A stretch of 64,000 bases of DNA from Archilochus colubris (lineage: Eukaryota; Chordata; Aves; Apodiformes; Trochilidae), in the NCBI GenBank assembly GCA_023079485.1, contig CM041098.1:1178001-1242000 (forward strand). The letters run 5' to 3'. Below, in pieces: positions 33,980 to 42,472 of this stretch (the first letter of the stretch is position 1; each line of letters starts with the position of its first letter). The translations under genes and the position numbers were made by a program. Under the pieces are notes generated by a model. It had not been told where the DNA came from and did not search any database. It worked only from the letters and a program-made list of their open reading frames with translations.

Positions 33980-34089
33980 TAAGGAGGCACTGCTGGGATG
34001 CAAGGACACTGTTGGGATACAAGGACAGTTGGGATGTAAGGACACTGTTGGATATAAGGACACTGTTTCAAGATGAGGAGGCACTGCTG
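33980..34089. repeat. Minisatellite, about 19-bp units
   Basis: Four imperfect units around AAGGACACTGTTGGGAT (one short by three bases), framed on both sides by the direct repeat GAGGCACTGCTG (33984-33995 and 34078-34089). Confidence 0.8.
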
Positions 34090-35674
34090 CCATCCCCGGT
34101 GTCACTGTCACATCGTGGCAATTCCCTGGTAAGACTTTTGCAAGAACCTTCCCAAACTGACTTTAATTAAATGGCTTCAGACCAGAGGAACCCCAAGGTT
34201 TCAGTGCAGGGGGATGGGAACAGCTCCATCCAATGCCACCCCAACTCTCCCCAGGCATTTTTGGGAGGCTTTAGGTCAGAAAGACACCTGGAAAAAAAAA
34301 AAAAAAAAAAAAAGAATAAGCTCAGAATGGCTTCAGCCAACCATGGGGTGTTTTGTTGTGGGGCTTCTTTGGGTCTTGGCTTCCTTAGCAAACCTGGAAC
34401 AAACCAGCAATGCCTGGGACTGCCATGTGCCAGGCACAGAGGTGGCACCAGCCCTGGGGGCACTCAGTTGTTTGCTCCTCATCCCTCCCTTGCCCAGGTC
34501 ACAAAAGCCACAGCAGAAGCCACCCTGGTCCCCTCTCTCTCCCCAGGTGCTGACCAGGTGGTTGGTTTATGAGGGAGAGGGGTTTAATGGGGCTGAGTGG
34601 CTCTCAGGGTCTCCCCTGTGCCATGGATCCCTGGGACAAGGTTTTTGGTGTCATCTGCACATGGGATGGACACGGCCAAACCCAGTCCTGTGGGTGCCTG
34701 CTGGGTGCCAGGTTTGTGGGCTTCCCACCTGTGCACCCTGCAAAGGAGGTCCATGTTCCTCCCCAGTGCTTTCTCAGAGAGGGGAAATGGTTCTGGTTTT
34801 TTAATTTTGGGAAAAAAAACCCAAACCTTTCCCTAGCAAAACCCTGAACCTGCCAACACCTGCCCTGGTGTCAGGGGAATGGTGACCTCCTCCTCATTTT
34901 GGAGCCATGAAGTTACCTCGGGTGGGATGGGGAGGGACCCAAATCTGTTCTGTCACTGCTTGTGGGGTTTGTTGGGTGGCAGGCACTGGGCTGGAAGTGC
35001 TGCATCTCTGGGGTTATTCTGAAGTTGGCTCCTTCTCTTTTGATCTCATATTTGTGCAATTTTTTTCCGGGCTCCAGCTCTGTTTATGCACACCCACCCC
35101 CTTCGTTTCTTTCTTCCTTGCTCCCTCTACCTCTAATCATCCCTTTTTAACTCCTAGAGCTAGGCCAGTGTTGTGATAAGGGAAAAAAAAAAAAAAAAAA
35201 GAGTAATTTTGACCTAAAAATGGGCATGTTTGACTTCAGTCTGCTCTTGGAATGCAGCTTCAGAATTAAGCCTAACTTCCAAAAAAGTCCAAATCTGGAC
35301 TTTTCCTTGTCTGGGTGACCCTTGTCTGGGTGTCCATCCCTCCCCTGCCACCACCACTTGGCACTGGGACATTGGCTGAGTCCAGGAGCCAGGAGGAAGG
35401 GTGGGGTGAAGGTCTGCTCTGCTTGTGTTGGCTTTGCTGGTCTGAGGGCTGTCATGGCAACGGTGCTGGCTGGATAATTAATATTGCACATGGGATTAGT
35501 GTGCAGGCAGAGGAAATGCTGCTTTCAGTGCATGAAACCAGCCCCTCGGTACCAGCCTGCTCTTCCATGGGGTGTGGATGTCTGAGCTTTGGGGTCAGTA
35601 GAGCCAAGGGAAAGGGCAGAGGAGCTGCAGCCACTGCTCTGTTCCCAGCACAAGGTTTGACACCTGGCCACAGA
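34090..35674. other. Unique sequence with poly-A runs
   Basis: An uninterrupted run of 22 A lies at 34292-34313 and one of 18 A at 35183-35200. Neither is preceded by a recognisable cDNA-like sequence or AATAAA, so I do not call a retrocopy. No gene recognised. Confidence 0.5.
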
Positions 35675-35741
35675 CATCCCATCCCATCCCATCCCATCCC
35701 ATCCCATCCCATCCCATCCCATCCCATCCCATCCCATCCCA
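35675..35741. repeat. (CATCC)n microsatellite
   Basis: About 13 perfect pentanucleotide units. Every minus-strand frame through it reads the period-5 peptide GMGWD, so long open frames here are artefacts of the repeat. Confidence 0.97.
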
Positions 35742-35944
35742 GTATGGGCCACCAGTATGTGTGGTGGGTCCTGAGCTCCAGGGGGGAGAATGGGGACTGG
35801 AAGCAAATCTGGGATGTGTCCTGCACACCAGGAGCTGCAGGTTTTGGGGCTAGAAGCAACCCTGATCTGCTGGGTTTTACCTTGCTGACAATTCTGGTAG
35901 ATTTTGAGGAGCTGGGGAGGAACTCAGGGTGAGAAGGTGCTGCA
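35742..35944. other. Short unique spacer
   Basis: Nothing recognised. Confidence 0.45.
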
Positions 35945-36019
35945 GAGCCCCTCCAGCAAGTGGGGGCTGGACTGGGTGATCCTGAAGGTCTTTTCCAGCC
36001 TGAGAAACTCTGTGATTCA
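35945..36019 (+). mobile_element. CR1 LINE 3' tail
   Basis: Only the last part of a CR1 copy: 'GGGGCTGGACTGGGTGATC', 'AAGGTCTTTTCCAGCCTGAG' and a decayed octamer (CTCTGTGATTC). It resembles the tail at 39606-39757. Confidence 0.85.
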
Positions 36020-36029
36020 ACTTTTTTGT

Positions 36030-36202
36030 CAGGCACTGGGATGGCCCAGGACAGAGGTGGAGTCCCCATCCCTGGAGGCATTGAAAAGGCATTTGGAGCT
36101 GGGCCTTAAGGACAGGGTTTAGGAGCTGACTGGTGTTGGTCACAGGTTGGGCTGAGTGAGCTTGGAGGTCTCTTCCAACCCAACCATTCCATGATTCTGT
36201 GG
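36030..36202 (+). mobile_element. CR1 LINE 3' end, immediately behind another CR1 tail
   Basis: CR1 sense: 'GTGGAGTCCCCATCCCTGG', 'GCATTTGGAGCTGGG', 'GAGGTCTCTTCCAACCCAAC' and the tail 'ATTCCATGATTCTGTGG'. It starts about 10 bases after the previous CR1 tail in the same orientation, suggesting insertion at or near the older tail. Confidence 0.92.
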
Positions 36203-36515
36203 CTGCTCCTCCTCCAATGGTTTCTGGGCATGTCCTGCTCCATCCTCCCAGCCCAAACCCAGGAGCAGGGGCAGCTCCCCCACTCCTGCCCCTCACTGCA
36301 CAGCATCAGAGCAGCTCCAGATGCTTCCTCCAGGAGCAGGTGCTCAGGTCCTCTGCAGAAAGCAGCAAGTTCAATTCTTTTCCAAATGAACAGGGAGTTT
36401 AGGATGAGGAAAGAGCTGGATTTCCTCCCTGGGGCCCAGCCAGAGCCTTGACAGAACAAAACCCTCAGGGTGGAGGGTGAGGAAAGCAAAGGGAAGGCTC
36501 TGCTGCCCATCAGGT
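36203..36515. other. Unique sequence, no gene seen
   Basis: GC-rich; nothing recognised. Confidence 0.5.
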
Positions 36516-36650
36516 GTGGGGTTGTGGGGGAATCAGTGGTCTGGCTGTGGGGTTGTGGGGGAATCAGTGGTCTGGCTGTGGGGTTGTGGGGGAGAATCAA
36601 TGGTCTGGCTGTGGGGTTGTGGGGGAGAATCAATGGTCTGGCCGTGGGGA
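36516..36650. repeat. Minisatellite with 31-bp then 33-bp units
   Basis: The unit starts GTGGGGTTGTGGGGG and ends TGGTCTGGCT. Starts fall at 36516, 36547, 36578, 36611 and 36644, so the first two units are 31 bp and the next two 33 bp; the longer ones have GAGAATCAAT where the shorter have GAATCAGT. Units are otherwise nearly identical, which points to recent expansion of two variants. Confidence 0.95.
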
Positions 36651-36699
36651 GCTGGGAAGTGGAATGAGCAGGAGATGGTTGGAAGTGAGGTAGGAATGA

Positions 36700-37060
36700 A
36701 AGGAGGGCAATTAGCTGTTGTAATTGCAACTTGCAGTAATGAGGAGCTTGGGAACGGGGCTGATAAGCAGCTCGATAATAGAGTAATGAGAACAGGTCTG
36801 CTCCAGCCTGGCAGAGGACTCAGGGAGGTATCAGAGAACCCCGGTGGTATTGTAGGAGAAGGAAGAGTGGCCCAGGAACGGAGTGAGCAGAGCCTGGAGA
36901 AGCCATCCAGGATGGAGAGAGGGCTGAATGCTGATAATAATTGGGGCTTGAGGGTGTGCTTAGTGTAGGAATAAAGTAATTAACCGATTAAAAATGCACG
37001 AGAGACACATGATAGGAACTGATAACCAACAGGAAAATGATTGATGCCTCCCGGATGGGG
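36700..37060. other. Candidate conserved noncoding element
   Basis: A non-repetitive, AT-enriched stretch directly after the minisatellite. Cores include GCAATTAGC, TAATTGCAAC, GTAATTAACCGATTAAAA (near 36977) and repeated GATAA/TGATAA (GATA-type) near 36760, 36775, 36930 and 37020. No CR1 or other repeat text. Role inferred from composition and motif density only. Confidence 0.35.
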
Positions 37061-37956
37061 AGCTGGAACATTCACTGCCTCTGCCTGGGTCCTTCAGATA
37101 CCAACTCCTGCAGACCCACTGGGTGCTCTTTGATCACCGGGCTGCAGAGTTGTACTTGTCACCTGCTGTGCTGCCTGGGTGATAAATGGCCTGAAATTAA
37201 TTCACCCCCCTCCTTGTTTGCTCTGAAAAAGAGTGTGGTAACCACCTTGGTTGGCTTGGAAATGCCCAAGCCCTGGCAGGGCCCTGGGGGACATCTGCCT
37301 TTTGGAGAGGGAGAGGGTGATGCTTGAAGTGGCCACCATCACGTGGCACATCTAGATGAGCTTGGGGGGGCTTAATCCGGTGACACACAACCAAATATTT
37401 TGCTAGTTTCTTTTTTAAGACCCCAGAAAATGCCAGGAGCAAAGGTTTCAAACCAACTTCTTGTGAACACAGCAGCAAAGCTGATCCACACCCCCTGAGT
37501 CCCTCTGGCTGAGCACTGCCAGGAGGCTTTGGGTGTCTGGCCATGATTTTCTGGCTTTTATTTTGGTCCTGTGCTGTGGTCTGAAGATAGGACAGGGCTT
37601 CTGCAGGCTGTAGGACCCTGGGATTCTTGCAAAACTGGGCAAGAGTTAGGGAATAAGGAGGCAAGTTGTTGTGGGAAGGGAAAGATTTAAGCGACTGGAT
37701 GTTGCCCTGGAGAGCTACAGATTATTTTTTGGTTTGGTTTTTCTTTTTTTTTTTTTTGGTCTGAGCTAAAGTGCTCCCATCTGACAGCTTGGAAGTCCTC
37801 TACACCAGAGATTTCACTGGTGATTTCTAACACGTTCCTCATTTCCTGGCACCTGGCTGGAGACACTGAGACCGGAATTGCTTGAGGCTGGAGGGGGTGG
37901 TACCAAAACTGGAGTCTGTGGGAACCTTGCTCTGAACACGTGAGCCATCCCTTCAC
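37061..37956. other. Unique sequence, no gene seen
   Basis: A T-rich run spans 37724-37758. No exon or repeat recognised otherwise. Confidence 0.5.
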
Positions 37957-38345
37957 AGGATCCCAAACTGGTTTGGGATGGAAGGAACCTTAAAGATCAC
38001 CTTGTTCCAACCCCCCTGCCATGGGCAGGGACAACTCCCCCAGCCCAGGGGTCTCCAAGCCCCATCCAACCTTCAACACTGCCAGGGATGGGGCAGCCAC
38101 AGCTTCTGGGGGCAACCTGGGCACCCAGGGGCTCAGCACCCTCACACCAAGGAATTTCTCCCTCCCATCTCCTCTCCATCTCCCCTCTCCCAGCTGCAAA
38201 CCCTTCCCCCTCATCCCATCCCTCCAGTCCCTTGTCCCAAGTCCCTCCCCAGCTTTCCTGGAGCCCCTTCAGGCACTGGAAGGTGCTCTGAGGTCTCCCC
38301 ATTGCACCCAACACCCCAAGTCCTTCTCAGGGCTGCTTTCAATGT
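37957..38345 (-). mobile_element. CR1 LINE, young-type, with an internal deletion
   Basis: From the 3' UTR ('CCTGCCATGGGCAGGGAC') through 'GGGCACCCAGGGGCTCAGC' and 'GGAAGGTGCTCTGAGGTCTC' it follows the young group closely. At about 38308 the text jumps to 'CCCAACACCCCAAGTCC' and 'TTCTCAGGGCTGCTTTCAAT'. In an intact copy (compare 24255-25056) that block lies some 300 bases further upstream in the element. A segment of ORF2 is therefore missing. It matches 1-202 at about 99% where both exist. Confidence 0.96.
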
Positions 38346-38365
38346 TTTAATAAGTTTGCTGAAAA

Positions 38366-38525
38366 AAAAGTTTAAAAAAACCAACCAACCAAACAAAAAA
38401 AAACCCCAAAGAAACCCTCAAAACAACCCCCCCCAAAAAAAAAAAACCCCAACCAACCAACTAAAAGAACACAGAAAACCCCAAAAAACCAAACCAAACC
38501 AAAGAACAAACCCAACCAAGCAGCC
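38366..38525. repeat. A/C-rich tract, about 160 bp
   Basis: Long, nearly G- and T-free sequence made of AAACC, AACC and poly-A/poly-C runs (including C8A12), starting about 20 bases after the deleted CR1. It is the largest low-complexity tract in the window. Confidence 0.93.
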
Positions 38526-39605
38526 AAACAGGAACCAGGTGTCTCTGACTGGGTATCTAAAACAAATGGCTCCATTTCATCTTCACAAAGCCCTTCACAG
38601 TACAGACTCTCGTGCAAATGAATTCTTGAAAGTCTGTGAAGCACTTGGCTGGGCAAGTGATGGGTTTCAGAGGAGAGCAGATGAGGACATCCATACTTCT
38701 GTGTTTGTGGCACGGGCAGGACAGTGGGCAGTGGGTAAGGGAGGAAGCTGCAGACTTAAAACCGAGGATAACCCAAAATCTGGGAGAGGTGGTGGCTGGG
38801 GCAGGAGCATTCCTGCTGGGCTGTTGGTTTGCTGACCTCCCTGCTCTTCAGATGTGGGCTCTGCCTTTGCCTGGTGGGCAGGCAGCCAGGTCCCAGCTGG
38901 TCCTGCCCTACATCCCTGCCACAGATCGTGCAGAGCAGAGGGAAGTGTTGTCCCCCTGGGAAGCACCAGCAGAAGCAGGGGGTGGGAGGGCAGGATCCCC
39001 AGGAGGTGGCTTCAGCCTCCCAACTCGATTTGCAGCAAAGTGAACTGTGGGGTGGTTCAGCAAGGGATGGAGGGGGAGGGCTTGTAAGTTCTGGAGAAAG
39101 TTTGGGCCAGAGATATTCATGAAACCATTTTCCAGATTCGGGTGAAAGCTGCAGGGTGAAGAAACTTGAGCTGTGATGGTTTCAGCTTGTCCATGGGAAG
39201 CACTTGCAGTTCTTCAGCATCTCACCTGGGCTGCTGCAATCCTGCCTGGGCAGGACCTGCTCCTCCTTGGGGGTCCTCTACTTGGAGAAGCAGAAGCTCC
39301 TGCCAAGAGGACTGAGCAGCCAAGTCCCTCATGTCATCAGAGGGGCTGCTGGAGCTCAGGGACAGGGCTGAGGCACCTGCCTGGCACCAACCCCATCTCC
39401 AGGGCTGTGGGATTGAAGCCAGAGGTACAAATTCTGCTTCTTCTCACATCCTGTAGCCATTTCCTACTTGAAATGTCTTGGTGGACACAACAACCACAGA
39501 TGTGGTGCTGCCACAGCAGAGACTCAACCTTCCTCCCAGCCCTTCTGTAGGGCTGCTCAGTGGCTGGACCCAACCACTGCTTCTGCTTGGCTGTCAGCCT
39601 TTTTT
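38526..39605. other. Unique sequence, no gene seen
   Basis: Open frames cross it on both strands without any recognisable domain. No repeat seen. Confidence 0.5.
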
Positions 39606-39757
39606 GTAGAGCTTCTTTGGTTGGACTTGATGATCCCCAGGGTCTTTTCCAACCTGAGAGTTTCTCTGATTTCTGTGGTTGGACTTGATGATCCCCAGGG
39701 TCTTTTCCAACCTGGAAGTTTCCCAGATTCCTGTGGTTCTGTGAGCAGCCAGCCTGG
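39606..39757 (+). mobile_element. CR1 LINE 3' tail, tandemly duplicated
   Basis: The segment beginning TTGGACTTGATGATCCCCAG occurs at 39621 and again at 39679, a period of 58 bp. Each copy includes 'GGGTCTTTTCCAACCTG' and a tail-like 'TCTGATTTCTGTGG' or 'CAGATTCCTGTGGTTCTGTG'. The 3' terminal part of one CR1 has therefore been doubled in place. Confidence 0.88.
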
Positions 39758-40597
39758 TGTCCCAGGAGGGCAGCAGTCAGCACACAAACAGAAGAAACCT
39801 TCCCCTGCAGCCCCCCCAGCCTGCCTGCAGAGCATCTCCAGGGCAGCTGGAGAACCCCTCCACCTGGTTTTCTCCCTTACTTGTTTTACTGTCTTGTGCT
39901 CCTCCTCCTCCTGCAACTCTTACATTATTATTATTATTTCAATTATGCTCTTTGCCTCCTTCAGGATGGAGATGCCCAAATTATTGCCTCCAGGCTGCTT
40001 GGATGAATGCTTTAACCCCCTGACCCTCCTCCAGTCCTGTTGTGGCAATATCACTTGCAGCATTGAAATATAATTTTTACAAGTTGATTTATTGTTTGTT
40101 TAATGGCTTATGGACCAGTTTCCCTCTGCACAGGGGAGCCTGGCCCAGCATAGGACCTGTTAAAGGACACTCAGCCCTGGGGGATAACCTCCCAGCTGAA
40201 GGATGAGAGGCTGGCATGATGAAATGCTGTGAGTACAGATGCAACTCCTGGAAACTCACTTCCTGACTCCCTCCTTGAATGAGTTTAGTCCCCTGAATAA
40301 ATGAGCCAAAGCTCCCGACTTGAAATCCCCAGCTTAGGAGCCCGCTGCAGATATTACTCACGTTGTTTAATGCAATCCTGGGAAGCTTTTGGATGCTACA
40401 GTGACAAGCACAGTGTGAGCACTTGTACCAACGAGAAGAAAAAAGATGCTTCCTGCAAGCAGGCAGGAGAGAGCTTCAAGAAATTCGGTTCCTAGCAGAG
40501 AGGGAGCCTCCCAGACCCACTCCTTATCTCGTCCTCTCTCCTGGGTGAGTTTGGTGTCTGTGTCACTGAAGTCAGGCAGAGAGCAGGGGTTTGAACT
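39758..40597. other. Unique sequence with an AT-rich block
   Basis: 39915-40110 contains an (ATT)n run (39924-39938) followed by AT-rich non-repetitive DNA. 40060-40340 looks like unique, possibly conserved sequence. No gene recognised. Confidence 0.45.
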
Positions 40598-40737
40598 CAC
40601 ACAACCTCAGGGCTTGGAAGGGACCTCTGAAGATCATCGAGTAAAACCCCCTGCAAGAGCAGGACCAGAACAAGGGCAGGGAACTCAGAAAAGCCTCCAG
40701 ATGGGTCCTGAAAGTCTCCAGAGAAGGAGATCTGGGG
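40598..40737 (-). mobile_element. CR1 LINE 3' fragment, old
   Basis: The plus strand reads 'GGCTTGGAAGGGACCTCTG', 'CCCCTGCAAGAGCAGGACC', then 'GAAAGTCTCCAGAGAAGGAGA', the reverse of the subfamily also present at 21635-21762 and 57496-58228. It stops abruptly where the next CR1 begins. Confidence 0.9.
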
Positions 40738-40842
40738 AATCATAGAACTGGCTGGGTTGGAAGGGACCTCAGAGATCATCAAGTCCAATCCTTGATCCAC
40801 TACTGCTGCAGTTATCAGCCCATGGCACTGAGCCAGGGCTCT
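40738..40842 (-). mobile_element. CR1 LINE 3' fragment abutting or inserted in an older CR1
   Basis: Starts with a single tail octamer (AATCATAG) and 'GGCTGGGTTGGAAGGGACC', then 'CATCAAGTCCAATCCTTGATC', the same 3' type as 10734-11283. It begins exactly where the older copy's text breaks off, and it is itself truncated after about 105 bp. Confidence 0.92.
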
Positions 40843-42029
40843 GTAACCCTCTATTTATGGACTGATTCAGGAAACCCCTCAAGGACCTCTTTATCTTTAA
40901 ACACCTGGTTAGAGGTGAGCATTTGCATGAGGGGTTTGTTTCACAGGGACTGAGCTGGACATCCAAGGGGGAAAAAAAGTCCCACCCTGAGATCTTCAAA
41001 ATGGGACTGAGAGGAAGCCTGCAGGTCTGATCCAAAGTAAGGTAACCATCTCCAAATCCTGCTCAGCTTGCCCCAGCCAGGAAGATAACCTCCTTCAGCT
41101 AATACTAAAATTTTCCTTTTTTTTTTTTTCTTTTTTGCCCTAGCAAAACCCCAAAGCTCCTCAGTCCTGCAGGGCTGGTGCTACAGGGCTGCAAGCAGCT
41201 GGACAGCTTCGGGGTCCTCTTCAGGGCTGGTCCAAGGCCATCAGCAACCCCTGGAGTGTCCCCTGGGTGCAGGTAGGTGTTGGCAGGGCTGGTGGGGTCC
41301 TCCTGGGCACACTGAGGAGTGCAGGGCAAGGGCAGAGGGACAGAGCTCTGGGGCACGGGCTGCAGTTCCAGGGATGGTTTCAGAATGAGTCATGTGCAGG
41401 GGCTGGATGAGATAATACAATTGCACTGCTACCAGGAAGAATAACCAGAAAGGTTCTTGCAAAGAGATAATGAGGTCTGAAAGACTTGGAAGTGGTTTGT
41501 GGGTACCCTGGGGTGCTCTGCTGCCCGGCCTGTCTCCCTGCATAGGCTTCCCCTGGCTCGGGGTCAGCTCCCATGTGCCAGGTTATCCTCATCCTCATCT
41601 TCATCCTCATCCTCATCCTCAGCTCTCTGCCTACCTGGGACTCAGCCTTTCCACTCCAACCAACCCCCAGCCCTGCTCCTTTCCCACTTTCTGCCCAAAG
41701 ATGGGGCACAGAAGGGGTCCCTGCCAGGATGCACCTTGTTTTGTGTGTCCTGGGGCCCCTCCCTGCCTGGTTCTGCTGTGGAGCTCCCATCCCTGCTGCC
41801 TTTCGGGAGGGAATCCCAGAGCCTGAGCATCTCCCACTGCATCCCAGCCCTGTGCTGTGTCCCAGCAGTTCCCACGGGGGCCAGCGCTGGGAGTAGGAGC
41901 AGATTAAAACTGTCCATCGTGGAAGAATGTCAATATTTACATTCTCCAAGTGAAGTTCTCTCTTTTTTTTTTTTTTTTTCCTGTTTTCTTTTTTTTTGCC
42001 ACTTTCTCCCAGAAGTGTCTGTTAATACT
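40843..42029. other. Unique sequence with simple tracts
   Basis: T-rich tracts at 41111-41136 and 41959-41998. A (TCATCC)-type run at 41586-41621 gives a spurious Ser- or Ile/Leu-rich reading. No gene recognised. Confidence 0.5.
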
Positions 42030-42320
42030 GTTTTGAAAAGACACGGACCTAAAAGCAAGGCAACCAGGAGCTGACAGAATTAATAAAGGAGAGGCTGGGG
42101 CTTATGAAAATAAGATGATATTAACAAGATAATTATCTCTCATCAAATTAGTCCAGAGGGAGCCGAGCCAAGCTCCACTCAGTAGCCTGGAAGGAAAGGA
42201 ACTGGCAGGGGAAGCTATTTGTATAACAACAATAGAAACACTCTGCCCTTCTCTAGGAAAGGGCTCGGAGCACCGAGACACCACTGCGATAAGTACTTTA
42301 GAAATGCAGATAGAGGCAAC
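42030..42320. other. AT-rich block, candidate conserved noncoding element
   Basis: Non-repetitive, AT-enriched, with GATAAT, GAATTAATAAAGG and AACAATAG (Sox-like) cores, directly before a GC-rich minisatellite. Inference from appearance only. Confidence 0.3.
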
Positions 42321-42390
42321 CTTTTGTCTGAGGAGCTGGGAGGCAGCTTCCAGCCCAGAACAGCAGCTCCACAGCCTTGCTGGGGGAGCC

Positions 42391-42472
42391 TGGGACCTGG
42401 GGAGGGAACTGGGGACATGGGGAGGGAACTGGGGACACGGGGCAGGGTCCTGGGGACACGGGGCAGGGTCTC
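42391..42472. repeat. Minisatellite, about 20-bp G-rich units
   Basis: Units GGAGGGAACTGGGGACATGG (42401-42420), a one-base variant (42421-42440) and a C-containing variant (42441-42461), with partial units on each side. Confidence 0.88.

Noticed and set aside
34292..34313. A22 run as the tail of a processed retrocopy
   Set aside because: The upstream sequence has no AATAAA and no recognisable cDNA. The same reasoning applies to A18 at 35183 and A25 at 44479.
37978..38835. 285-codon plus-strand open frame
   Set aside because: Begins in antisense CR1 and passes through the 160-bp A/C tract (K, N, P, T runs).
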